From: Dehalococcoidia bacterium
GTDB lineage: Bacteria > Chloroflexota > Dehalococcoidia > Dehalococcoidales > RBG-16-60-22
Direction of reading: 5' to 3'
DNA length: 5,568 nt
Assembly: GCA_013202615.1 (NCBI GenBank)
Contig: JABMRL010000010.1
Location: 1-5,568 of the forward strand
The notes beneath the pieces were generated by a model. The model searched no databases and was not told where the DNA came from. It saw only the letters and a list, made by a program, of their open reading frames with translations. Made by a program: the position numbers and the translations under genes. Below are positions 1 to 5,568 of the stretch, in pieces (the first letter of the stretch is position 1; each line of letters starts with the position of its first letter).

Positions 1-107
1 CCTACCGTGCCTGGTATCGAACCGATCGTTTGCATCAGAGTCTTGACTACCTGAGCCCGTTACAGTATGCTCATAGAACATTAAAAAATATCTTGTTAGT
101 GGCCTGA
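1..107 (+). CDS. Transposase C-terminus (integrase core, IS3/IS481 type), partial at window start
   Basis: An open frame entering from the left edge reads codons from base 3 to a TGA at 105-107, giving 34 visible residues. They include WYRTDRLHQSLDYLSPLQYA, the typical tail of the DDE integrase core (rve_3-like): a W-Y-N/R segment, then R-x-H-Q-S-L-x-Y-L-(S/T)-P. In this family the motif follows the last catalytic Glu and lies just inside the right end of the element. The protein would cut and join DNA ends during transposition. The catalytic D, D and E residues are outside the window, so it cannot be said whether the gene is intact. The motif is well supported. The choice between IS3 and IS481 (or another rve-type family) is not decided by this short tail. 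Confidence 0.8.
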   Translation, partial: YRAWYRTDRLHQSLDYLSPLQYAHRTLKNILLVA

Positions 108-113
108 TTTACT

Positions 114-138
114 CCAGTTTAACGGGGTTCACACCACA
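114..138. repeat. Candidate right terminal inverted repeat of the insertion sequence
   Basis: Seven bases after the transposase stop, a stretch rich in CC/GGGG ends in CACACCACA. Read from the outside in it begins TGTGGTGTGAACCCCG, which fits the 5'-TG...CA-3' ends common to IS3/IS481-like elements. The left end is outside the window, so the repeat cannot be matched. The position (directly after the transposase) and the TG/CA terminus are the only support. Confidence 0.3.
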
Positions 139-144
139 TTCGTC

Positions 145-174
145 TTCATATATTTGTTTGGATTTCTCTATAAT
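145..174 (+). promoter_or_regulatory. Sigma-70-type promoter for the small Cys-rich gene and copA
   Basis: A perfect -10 box TATAAT lies at 169-174. An 18-base spacer separates it from TTCATA at 145-150, which matches 4 of 6 bases of the -35 consensus. Transcription would start near 181, about 33 bases before the first ATG. The promoter lies between the candidate insertion-sequence end and the first copper-locus gene. No CsoR-, CopY- or CueR-type operator could be recognised around it, so copper control is not shown. Confidence 0.45.
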
Positions 175-181
175 AAATTGT

Positions 182-199
182 CCTGACTCTTTATTCAGG
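182..199 (+). promoter_or_regulatory. Small hairpin in the 5' leader, touching the ribosome binding site
   Basis: CCTGA (182-186) and TCAGG (195-199) can pair around an 8-base loop. The right arm overlaps the start of GGGAGA (198-203), the likely ribosome binding site of the 58-residue gene. The dyad could also be a regulator binding site just after the transcription start. With only five base pairs, chance is a real alternative. Confidence 0.22.
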
Positions 200-213
200 G
201 AGAAACTAGCGAA

Positions 214-390
214 ATGGTTAAGGAGGTTAAGGATAAGGGGAAAACGCTCTATATTTGTGAGGCTTGTGGTTTCGCCTATGAGGAGAGGGAGTGGGCTGAG
301 AAATGCCAAGAATGGTGTCAGGAGCACCAGAGTTGTAATATAGAGATAACGGCACATGCGGTTCCTATTGAGCCACAAACAGACCTTTAG
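214..390 (+). CDS. Small cysteine-rich, probably metal-binding protein (58 aa)
   Basis: ATG at 214, preceded by GGGAGA at 198-203, opens a 58-codon frame ending in TAG at 388-390. The frame is closed upstream by TGA at 184-186, and 214 is its only good start. The product is hydrophilic, with no signal peptide or membrane segment. It has five cysteines: C15-x2-C18 in YICEACGF, then C31-x3-C35-x5-C41, plus H38 and H48. The spacing suggests a zinc-ribbon-like or other metal site. The stretch between (AYEEREWAEKC) is charged and likely helical. The gene lies 23 bases before copA on the same strand, so the two are probably co-transcribed, which hints at a role in metal binding or delivery. I recall similar short proteins in environmental prokaryotes but cannot name a family, and copper binding is inference from context. 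The cysteine pattern and the ribosome binding site make a real gene likely. Confidence 0.75.
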   Translation: MVKEVKDKGKTLYICEACGFAYEEREWAEKCQEWCQEHQSCNIEITAHAVPIEPQTDL

Positions 391-413
391 TAGGTTGAAG
401 CAGGAGGTGTGCT

Positions 414-3362
414 ATGCCTGTAGCTGAAATCGTAGTTACTCTGGGTGGATTGGGAGTTATCGGGTTTTTAGCCTGGTTTTTCTTCGGGCCCAAGCAAGCC
501 CATACTGCCCAGGTTAAAGGAAACGTGCAGGAGATAACCGTCACCGTTAAGGGTGGTTATTCTCCAGATATTATCCGGGTTCAAAAAGATGTCCCGCTTC
601 GCCTGATATTTGATCGCCAAGAGGCTGGCGACTGCAGCTCCAGAGTGGTCTTTCCTGATTTTCAGGTCAGCAAGACGCTGCCGCCGTTTGCTAGAACGAC
701 GCTTGAATTCACTCCGGACAAAGCTGGTGAGTTCGGCTTCGCCTGTGGTATGAACATGCTCCATGGCACCCTTATTGTTGAGGAAGGTAAGGAATCCGCA
801 GTAGAACCAACTCCTGGGGAAGGAGAGGAAAAGGCCCATGAGTATGCTGTAGCTGTGGGTGTAGGACCTACCATGCCCGTAGGTAAAACGGAGCAGGTAG
901 AGTTTGCTGTTACCGGTGGCGGTATTACCTGCCCGACTTGTGCAGTAAATATCGAAACGGCGATTGGCACGCTCCCAGGCGTGGATGATATTCGTGTCAA
1001 TTTTGGTGCTGACCGCGTCACCGCCCGATATGACCCGGCGCAGATATCACCGGAAAAAATGCGAGAAATCGTTGAAAATAGTGGCTATAAGCTGCAGATA
1101 AGGAGTAATCCTGGCAGTGAGGAGACAGAGGATCGTGAGGCCGCTGATCGGCGTGCCGAACGGAAAGACCTGACACGGCGGCTTGTCGTTGGAGCTATCC
1201 TGACAGCTCCGGTGCTCTTCGCCGTGATGACTAGCGATTTCTTTGATGTGCCCTGGCTTCCTTCCATTTTACTCAACCACTGGTTCCAGCTGGCGTTGAT
1301 AACCCCGGTTATGTTCTACACCGGATGGCCTATCCACCGCACCGGCTGGCTAACTTTACGCCACCGCACTGCTGATATGAACACACTTATCACCATAGGC
1401 ACGATTGCTGCTTTTGGCTATAGTCTAGTGGTTACTATTGCTCCGGGTATACTGCCGGTAGCCTTCCGTCTGGTCTATTACGAAGCTGCAGGGGTTATCC
1501 TCACTCTCATTATGCTGGGTCGTCTCCTTGAGGCAATTGCCAAGGGCGGCACCGGCGAGGCGATTCGCAAGCTCATCGGGCTCCAGGCTAAGACCGCCCG
1601 AGTACTCCGTAGCGGAGAAGAAGAAGATATCCCTATTGAGCAGGTTCAGCTTGATGATATTGTTATAGTGCGCCCCGGTGAGAAGGTACCGGTGGATGGG
1701 GAGATTGTTGAAGGACGCTCTACGCTTGATGAGTCCATGGTCACTGGGGAAAGTTTACCAGTGACCAAAGGTGAAGGCGATACCGTAATCGGTGCCACTA
1801 TCAATCAGACCGGTGCCTTTCGCTTCAAGGCTACCAAGGTGGGTAAAGACACCATGCTGGCCCAAATAATCCAGCTCGTGGAGCAAGCCCAGGGCTCCAA
1901 GGCCCCTATCCAGCGTCTGGCCGACCTGATTGCCAGCCGCTTTGTTCCTATAGTAATCTTCATTGCCATCGGCACTTTTATCATCTGGTTCAATTTCGGA
2001 CCCACGCCAGCCCTTATCTTTGCCCTTGTTAACGCGGTGGCGGTACTTATTATCGCCTGTCCCTGTGCTTTGGGGCTAGCCACGCCACTCTCTATCATGG
2101 TGAGCACCGGGAAGGGCGCCCAGAATGGTATTCTCATCCGTTCCGCAGAAGCCCTGGAGACAGCGCATAAGCTGAATACTCTGGTGCTGGATAAAACCGG
2201 TACTATTACCAAGGGTCAGCCGTCTCTGACAGATGTAGTTCCTCAGAATAGTATTGCCGCCGATGAACTGTTGCACTTGGTGGCATCAGCAGAGCGTTCA
2301 TCTGAGCACCCGCTGGGCCAGGCTATTATCCAGGGGGCCAGAGATAAAGGACTGAAACTGGCTGAGCCTGGGGAGTTTCAATCAGTCACCGGAAAAGGAA
2401 TTCAGGTGACGGTGGATGGGCGTCAGGTATTGGTAGGTAATCGTCATCTGCTGGATGATGCCGGTATAGAAACCGACGCTCTGGAAGAACAGGCAGAGCG
2501 CCTGGCTGCCGAGGGGAAAACGCCCATGTTTGCCGCGGTAGACGGCAGGCCAGCCGGCGTGATTGCCGTAGCTGACACGATTAAAGAGGACTCCGTAGCT
2601 GCCGTAGCCACGCTAAGGCGATTGGGTATCGAGGTAGTAATGATTACCGGGGACAACCGGCGTACTGCCGAGGCTATAGCCCGACAGGTGGGTATCGAGC
2701 GAGTCTTGGCTGAGGTTCTGCCTCAAGATAAAGCCCTGGAGGTAAGTCGTCTTCAGGGGGAGAACAAGCTAGTGGGTATGGTAGGTGACGGTATTAACGA
2801 TGCTCCAGCTCTGGCACAGGCCGATGTTGGCATCGCCATCGGCACCGGTACCGATGTAGCCATTGAAGCTTCAGACGTCACCCTTATCTCTGGGGAGTTG
2901 GACGGAGTGGTAACAGCCATAACATTGAGTCGCGCTACCATGCGAAACATCCGCCAGAATCTGATATTCGCCTTCTTCTACAACACTGTGGGTATTCCAG
3001 TAGCTGCCGGCGTGCTATACCCACCATTCGGGTTGTTGCTAAGCCCCATGATTGCTGCTGCGGCCATGGCCCTTAGTTCCCTTTCTGTAGTCACCAACTC
3101 CAACCGGTTGCGTGGTTATAAACCTATCACTCTGGCAGCGGCTGGAGCAACTCCGTCGGCGACAGCACCTAGGGTTGAAGTTAGAGAAGAAAAAACACAA
3201 GAGGGGAAAATAATGGCAACAGTAAAAGACCCAGTATGCGGAATGGATATTGACCCAAACACTGCGGCGGCCACTGAAGATTATCAGGGAAAAACCTACC
3301 ACTTCTGCTCAGCGGTTTGCCATGATAAGTTCAAGGCCGAGCCAGAGAAGTATACAGCCTAG
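414..3362 (+). CDS. copA: Cu+-exporting P1B-type ATPase with N-terminal cupredoxin and C-terminal YHS domains
   Basis: This is a 982-residue copper pump that exports Cu+ across the inner membrane using ATP. AGGAGGT at 402-408, six bases before the ATG, fixes the start. Order of parts: membrane segment (about 4-24); cupredoxin-like domain (about 37-123) with C111, M113, M115 and H117 as likely ligands; acidic linker; HMA domain (about 162-228) with C173-P-T-C176; then the ATPase core. The core shows TGES (444-447), CPC (549-551) in the membrane, DKTGT with phosphorylated D593, HP (632-633), TGDN (745-748) and [10 protein letters not shown] (791-800). YN (856-857) and M885-x2-SS (888-889) complete the P1B-1 Cu+ signature. 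About eight core membrane segments are visible. After an Ala/Thr/Pro-rich linker comes a YHS domain (934-982) with C942, H963, C965 and C969. Usual CopA proteins have about 720-840 residues. The HMA motif reads GITCPTC where GMTCxxC is usual. The pump function is very secure. The added domains are clear, but their roles are inferred. Confidence 0.97.
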   Translation: MPVAEIVVTLGGLGVIGFLAWFFFGPKQAHTAQVKGNVQEITVTVKGGYSPDIIRVQKDVPLRLIFDRQEAGDCSSRVVFPDFQVSKTLPPFARTTLEFTPDKAGEFGFACGMNMLHGTLIVEEGKESAVEPTPGEGEEKAHEYAVAVGVGPTMPVGKTEQVEFAVTGGGITCPTCAVNIETAIGTLPGVDDIRVNFGADRVTARYDPAQISPEKMREIVENSGYKLQIRSNPGSEETEDREAADRRAERKDLTRRLVVGAILTAPVLFAVMTSDFFDVPWLPSILLNHWFQLALITPVMFYTGWPIHRTGWLTLRHRTADMNTLITIGTIAAFGYSLVVTIAPGILPVAFRLVYYEAAGVILTLIMLGRLLEAIAKGGTGEAIRKLIGLQAKTARVLRSGEEEDIPIEQVQLDDIVIVRPGEKVPVDGEIVEGRSTLDESMVTGESLPVTKGEGDTVIGATINQTGAFRFKATKVGKDTMLAQIIQLVEQAQGSKAPIQRLADLIASRFVPIVIFIAIGTFIIWFNFGPTPALIFALVNAVAVLIIACPCALGLATPLSIMVSTGKGAQNGILIRSAEALETAHKLNTLVLDKTGTITKGQPSLTDVVPQNSIAADELLHLVASAERSSEHPLGQAIIQGARDKGLKLAEPGEFQSVTGKGIQVTVDGRQVLVGNRHLLDDAGIETDALEEQAERLAAEGKTPMFAAVDGRPAGVIAVADTIKEDSVAAVATLRRLGIEVVMITGDNRRTAEAIARQVGIERVLAEVLPQDKALEVSRLQGENKLVGMVGDGINDAPALAQADVGIAIGTGTDVAIEASDVTLISGELDGVVTAITLSRATMRNIRQNLIFAFFYNTVGIPVAAGVLYPPFGLLLSPMIAAAAMALSSLSVVTNSNRLRGYKPITLAAAGATPSATAPRVEVREEKTQEGKIMATVKDPVCGMDIDPNTAAATEDYQGKTYHFCSAVCHDKFKAEPEKYTA
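3201..3206 (+). promoter_or_regulatory. Internal ribosome binding site before the YHS domain of copA
   Basis: GAGGGG lies six bases before an in-frame ATG at 3213-3215, inside the copA reading frame. This is close to ideal spacing. The surrounding linker codons (Glu-Glu-Lys-Thr-Gln-Glu-Gly-Lys-Ile) are purine-rich, so part of the match may be composition. Confidence 0.45.
3213..3362 (+). CDS. Possible internally started free YHS-domain protein (49 aa), nested in frame in copA
   Basis: M934 of the ATPase is exactly where a stand-alone YHS protein would begin ([14 protein letters not shown]...). It is preceded by a good ribosome binding site and shares the copA stop. The 49-residue product would carry the whole domain: C942, the YHFCSAVC segment with two cysteines, and the closing F-x3-P-x-K-Y pattern (full-length numbering). 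YHS domains accompany many copper and heavy-metal ATPases and are thought to bind metal. Two readings fit: the site is a relic of a formerly separate downstream gene that fused to copA, or both the full-length pump and the free domain are still made. The sequence alone does not decide. Confidence 0.4.
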   Translation: MATVKDPVCGMDIDPNTAAATEDYQGKTYHFCSAVCHDKFKAEPEKYTA

Positions 3363-3438
3363 AGTATCCCCAACCTTTAACGACTAAATAATGGTTGAAT
3401 CGCGAGAGAATATAATAGTGCACATTTCGTCAGAATGT

Positions 3439-3461
3439 TACTTCCAGCCTAAAGGGAAGTA
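3439..3461. other. Stem-loop downstream of copA
   Basis: TACTTCC (3439-3445) pairs perfectly with GGAAGTA (3455-3461) around a 9-base loop. No T-run follows on either strand, so it is not a textbook terminator. It could protect the 3' end of the copA transcript or belong to a larger structured RNA. Confidence 0.4.
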
Positions 3462-3468
3462 TGTTATT

Positions 3469-3500
3469 GCGACTATGCCCTTGATAACGCGATAGCTCGC
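3469..3500. other. Bulged stem-loop in the intergenic gap
   Basis: GCGACTAT (3469-3476) pairs with ATAG-C-TCGC (3492-3500), giving eight pairs with C3496 bulged and a 15-base loop. A run of six C (3500-3505) overlaps the right arm. It starts only eight bases after the previous stem-loop. Its role is unknown. Confidence 0.35.
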
Positions 3501-3512
3501 CCCCCTATTGTC

Positions 3513-3535
3513 AGGGAAAACGGAATCCCTTTATG
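3513..3535 (+). terminator. Possible weak terminator of the copA transcript
   Basis: AGGGA (3513-3517) pairs with TCCCT (3526-3530) around an 8-base loop, and the T-rich TTTATG follows on the + strand. The stem is short and the T tract brief, so it would be weak. It lies about 150 bases after the copA stop and is the best terminator-like site I can see for that gene. Confidence 0.25.
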
Positions 3536-3569
3536 TAGCTGCTTTAAGTGTCGGGACAGCTGTGAATTG

Positions 3570-3597
3570 TGACTACGCGACCAAGGTTGAGTAGTCA
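3570..3597. other. Stem-loop near the end of the minus-strand operon
   Basis: TGACTAC (3570-3576) pairs with GTAGTCA (3591-3597) around a 14-base loop. It lies 85 bases beyond the stop of the minus-strand VOC gene. No T-run follows it on that strand, so it is at most a factor-dependent end or an RNA-stabilising structure. Confidence 0.3.
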
Positions 3598-3681
3598 ACA
3601 TGCCACGACTGCACAAAACAGACGATTGTTACTTAGCTGAACGAAACAGACTTATCCATCCATCTTTATGGGTAGAAGCAA

Positions 3682-4179
3682 TTATTTATTCGATGTTGTA
3701 CTGCCATAATATCGATCTACACCTAGTGGTAACTCCTGCAGTTCAATAATAACACCGCCAATTTTATCAGTATCAAAGAAAGCCATGCCGCCGCCACCCA
3801 CATTTTTTTGATATACGATGGCCTCAAATCCTGCTTCAGCCATTATTGAAATCGCTTCTTCGATGTCATCCACAAGGAAGGACATGTGATTTATGCCTTC
3901 GCCTCGACGCTCCAAAAATTCGTTATGGATATATTTTCCGGAAACGGGTTGAATTAGCTCAAGCCATATTGGCCCCATCTGCCCTCCTCTGGCAATGAGT
4001 TTAATATCAGAGGGAGCAGGCTTGCCGTAAAGCATCCTGTCTGTATGGACTACTTTTACTGGTTCAAATGGCCCCATGCCCAGAGCCTGATAATATTCAA
4101 TTGCTTCATCCATGTCCTTGACAATTACCGCCAGGTGATGCGGCCTTGAGAACAACTCTCCTCTGTTTTTCTTCTTCAT
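3682..4179 (-). CDS. VOC-family protein, methylmalonyl-CoA epimerase/glyoxalase-like (165 aa)
   Basis: A full-length vicinal-oxygen-chelate protein with two beta-alpha-beta-beta-beta modules. Proteins of this type bind a divalent metal and act on vicinal oxygens of substrates such as 2-methyl-3-oxoacyl-CoA, methylglyoxal adducts or diols. Visible pattern: H15 in HHLAVIVKD, E74 in IWLELIQP, H98 in GEGINHMSFLVDD and E146 in VIIELQEL. These match the His/Glu/His/Glu metal set of methylmalonyl-CoA epimerase. A glycine run followed by MAFFDTD (about 128-138) is the usual loop of the second module. The length is slightly above the roughly 130-150 of typical epimerases. The start is supported by AGGAG seven bases upstream (minus strand). 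The gene is last of three on the minus strand, 26 bases after the SDR gene, and is a paralogue of the VOC gene at the right edge. It is cytoplasmic by the lack of a signal peptide. The family is secure, the substrate unknown; no mutase or carboxylase gene is present to support true methylmalonyl-CoA epimerase. Confidence 0.9.
   Translation of the reverse strand: MKKKNRGELFSRPHHLAVIVKDMDEAIEYYQALGMGPFEPVKVVHTDRMLYGKPAPSDIKLIARGGQMGPIWLELIQPVSGKYIHNEFLERRGEGINHMSFLVDDIEEAISIMAEAGFEAIVYQKNVGGGGMAFFDTDKIGGVIIELQELPLGVDRYYGSTTSNK
3764..3798. repeat. Direct repeat copy 1 (35 nt, inside the last VOC gene)
   Basis: These 35 bases match 5184-5218 in the other VOC gene with one mismatch (A3772 against G5192). 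The repeat encodes the glycine run plus MAFFDTDK of both paralogues. It most likely reflects conserved coding of a functional loop after gene duplication, not a mobile repeat. Confidence 0.85.
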
Positions 4180-4205
4180 GCTGAATGCTCCTGCTCTCTA
4201 CATAT

Positions 4206-5039
4206 CTAATCCATGACAATGCCGCCATCGACGTTTATCGCCTGGCCGGTTATGTTTCTGGCATCATCCGAAGCCAGAAACACGGCGGTGCGGCCGATAT
4301 CCTCTGCCGTCTGTTCCCTGCCCAGCGGTACCAGCCTCTTCACATACTCCTGAAAGACATTCTCGGGCGCCTTCAACGTTTGATAGGCTGGTGCTTTCTC
4401 AAGGAGTATCTTGGCGCCTACCTGCCAGGCCGGGGTATAGATAAGCCCGGGACAGATACAGTTGACGTTAATGTTATCTCTGGCCAATTCCTTGGCCAGC
4501 GCCCGGGTGAAGTTTATTGTGGCTGCTTTCATGGCGCTATAGGGCATGCGATAGGGGTCGCCAGTTTTCCCGGCGATTGAGGAGATATTAATAATTTTGC
4601 CACTTTTCTGGGCTTTCATATGCGACGCCACCGCCTTGCACATATACACCTGCGACTTGAGGTTTACCTCATAGGAACCATCCCAATCATCGTCGCTAAG
4701 ATCAAGGATGCTGAAACCCCGTTTGCTTACTGCGCCACCTCCCACACCGACGTCGCTGCGGCCGCCGCCAACGTTATTGACCAGTATATCTATCCTACCG
4801 AAGGTATTCAGAGTGTCCTGGACCAGCTGCTGCACCTCTTGAGATTGTGTAACATCCGTCTGGACGGGCAGGGCGCTGCGGCCCATTGACTTGATTTTCT
4901 CGGCAGTCTTTTCCACCTCAGTAAAACTTCGTGAGCAGAGGACCAGGTCAGCCCCCTCTTCGGCGAAGCAGTAAGCGATTCCCTGGCCGAGTCCTCTGCC
5001 AGCCCCGGTTATGATGGCCACTTTTTTCTCAAGTTTCAT
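4206..5039 (-). CDS. SDR-family NAD(P)-dependent oxidoreductase (277 aa), FabG-like
   Basis: A classical short-chain dehydrogenase/reductase, interconverting a hydroxyl and a carbonyl group with NAD(P)H in the cytoplasm. Motifs in order: nucleotide-binding TGAGRGLG (11-18), SRS after beta-2 (36-38), D62 of the TDV motif, NNVG (88-91), N126, S154 in NISSIAG, Y167 and K171 in YSAMK, PG (197-198), and the C-terminal NVDGG (269-273). The full catalytic tetrad N126/S154/Y167/K171 is present. R15 and R37 would favour NADP(H), by inference. It is somewhat longer than usual FabG-type enzymes (about 245-255). One excess is a glycine-rich insert after NNVG (about 92-108); the other is a longer substrate lid (about 203-232). 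The ribosome binding site is weak (GAGTG region). The gene follows the partial VOC gene by 56 bases and precedes the other VOC gene by 26, so all three are probably one operon. The substrate is not readable from sequence. Confidence 0.93.
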   Translation of the reverse strand: MKLEKKVAIITGAGRGLGQGIAYCFAEEGADLVLCSRSFTEVEKTAEKIKSMGRSALPVQTDVTQSQEVQQLVQDTLNTFGRIDILVNNVGGGRSDVGVGGGAVSKRGFSILDLSDDDWDGSYEVNLKSQVYMCKAVASHMKAQKSGKIINISSIAGKTGDPYRMPYSAMKAATINFTRALAKELARDNINVNCICPGLIYTPAWQVGAKILLEKAPAYQTLKAPENVFQEYVKRLVPLGREQTAEDIGRTAVFLASDDARNITGQAINVDGGIVMD

Positions 5040-5095
5040 CCCGGCACTCAGTCTTTACACTTTTGAGTCACGTACTCTAAATTCACACATCTGCG

Positions 5096-5568
5096 TCATT
5101 TGCTCCACGGTTTCAGGCCCCAGTATCTGTCGTTCTCGAGGTGAGGTGGCAGTTGCTCCAGCTCAATCTGAACGCCGCCCACCTTATCAGTGTCAAAGAA
5201 AGCCATGCCGCCGCCACCTTCGTTGTTGGAGCCGGAGATTACCTCGAATCCAGCTTCGGTCATTATATCGGTCGCCTCTTTAATGTCATCCACGATAAAG
5301 GCTATGTGATGAATGCCTTCACCACGGCTCTCCAGGAACCTTCTCTGAGGGGAATCTCCAGAAATAGGCTGAAGCAACTCAATGCCTATCGGCCCCAGAT
5401 TTGTCGCCGCTACCACGTTTTTGATATCGGTAGGGGTAGGCTTGCCGTAGAGTTTCCTGTCTATATGGACCATGTTTGAGGGCTCAAATGGACCTATACC
5501 CAGGGCTTCATAATATTTTATGGCCCTGTTCAGATCCTTGACTATTATCGAAATGTGGTGGAATTTCG
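5096..5568 (-). CDS. VOC-family protein, methylmalonyl-CoA epimerase-like, cut by the window edge
   Basis: The frame is open to the right edge: 31 codons precede the first internal ATG (5471-5473) and continue the family fold, so that ATG is not the start. The visible 156 residues begin KFHHISIIVKD, aligning with residue 12 of the other VOC protein, so only about ten N-terminal residues are missing. The metal-ligand pattern is kept: His in HHIS, Glu in IGIELLQP, His in GEGIHHIAF and Glu in VQIELEQL. By eye, more than half of the positions are identical to the paralogue, including ALGxGPFEP, LYGKP and GGGGMAFFDTDK. The main differences lie in the region after SDIK/TDIK, the segment after QPxSG, and the C-terminal tail (ENDRYWGL). 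It is probably first or early in the minus-strand operon; the promoter lies outside the window. The substrate is unknown. It may pair with its paralogue or act on a related substrate. Confidence 0.9.
   Translation of the reverse strand, partial: KFHHISIIVKDLNRAIKYYEALGIGPFEPSNMVHIDRKLYGKPTPTDIKNVVAATNLGPIGIELLQPISGDSPQRRFLESRGEGIHHIAFIVDDIKEATDIMTEAGFEVISGSNNEGGGGMAFFDTDKVGGVQIELEQLPPHLENDRYWGLKPWSK
5184..5218. repeat. Direct repeat copy 2 (35 nt, inside the edge VOC gene)
   Basis: This is the partner of 3764-3798, with 34 of 35 bases the same. Recombination between the two copies would remove about 1.4 kb, including the whole SDR gene, and leave one hybrid VOC gene. Confidence 0.85.

Larger units (their letters stand above)
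3363..3681. other. Intergenic gap between convergent genes, with several stem-loops and no convincing gene
   Basis: This 319-base stretch separates the ends of copA and the minus-strand VOC gene. No open frame with a credible ribosome binding site or family motif was found. It holds several inverted repeats: 3439-3445 with 3455-3461 (7 pairs), 3469-3476 with 3492-3500 (8 pairs, one bulged C at 3496), 3513-3517 with 3526-3530 (5 pairs) and 3570-3576 with 3591-3597 (7 pairs). There is also the perfect 8-base palindrome ACAGCTGT at 3556-3563. No tRNA, rRNA, CRISPR array or riboswitch that I know is recognisable. Confidence 0.6.

Noticed and set aside
154..174. TTGTTT (154-159) as the -35 box for TATAAT at 169
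   Set aside because: The spacer would be only nine bases, too short for a sigma-70 promoter. TTCATA at 145-150 with 18 bases fits better.
109..378. Antisense open frame of 89 codons opposite the promoter and the small Cys-rich gene
   Set aside because: It shows no family motif, runs across a good promoter and a better-supported gene on the other strand, and its hydrophobic look comes from reading AT-rich DNA.
468..3302. Several antisense open frames of 60-135 codons inside copA
   Set aside because: All lie opposite a strongly conserved coding sequence and show low-complexity Ser/Ala/Thr-rich translations typical of the complementary strand.
3371..3397. CAACC/GGTTG inverted repeat just after the copA stop as a terminator
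   Set aside because: The stem has only five pairs with a 17-base loop and no T-run follows.
3764..5218. Near-identical 35-nt direct repeat as a CRISPR-like or mobile repeat
   Set aside because: There are only two copies, 1.4 kb apart, and both encode the same conserved loop of paralogous proteins.
5096..5473. ATG at 5471-5473 as the true start of the right-edge VOC gene
   Set aside because: The frame continues upstream with residues aligned to the paralogue's first module (HHISIIVKD, ALGIGPFEP), so the start lies beyond the window.
4185..5479. Plus-strand open frames opposite the SDR and VOC genes
   Set aside because: The minus-strand proteins carry complete catalytic motifs; the plus-strand translations match no recognisable family.

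Overview
The window looks like a piece of a bacterial chromosome with mid-range base composition, strong AGGAGG-type ribosome binding sites and ATG starts. The gene content (a multi-domain copper ATPase, a small cysteine-rich protein, and an SDR flanked by two epimerase-like VOC proteins) resembles environmental anaerobes such as Chloroflexota/Dehalococcoidia. That placement is an impression from family resemblance only and is weakly supported.

Left edge (1-213): the last 34 codons of an IS3/IS481-type DDE transposase run in from outside the window, followed by a candidate element end. A short AT-rich spacer then carries a promoter with a perfect TATAAT. Centre (214-3362, + strand): a 58-residue cysteine-rich protein lies 23 bases ahead of a 982-residue Cu+ P1B-type ATPase. 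The ATPase is a fusion of N-terminal membrane anchor, cupredoxin-like domain, HMA domain, full copper pump and C-terminal YHS domain. An in-frame ribosome binding site and ATG sit exactly before the YHS domain, so a free 49-residue YHS protein may also be made.

A 319-base gap (3363-3681) has no convincing gene but several stem-loops. Right part (5568-3682, - strand): a VOC/methylmalonyl-CoA-epimerase-like gene cut by the window edge, an SDR oxidoreductase, and a second VOC gene that is a clear paralogue of the first. They are closely spaced in one direction and converge on the copper genes.

The copper genes probably act together: the pump exports Cu+, and its extra domains and the small Cys-rich protein plausibly bind or hand over metal. 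The minus-strand genes look like a small catabolic operon acting on an acyl-CoA, hydroxy-acid or similar carbonyl substrate that the sequence does not identify. The two halves appear functionally unrelated.
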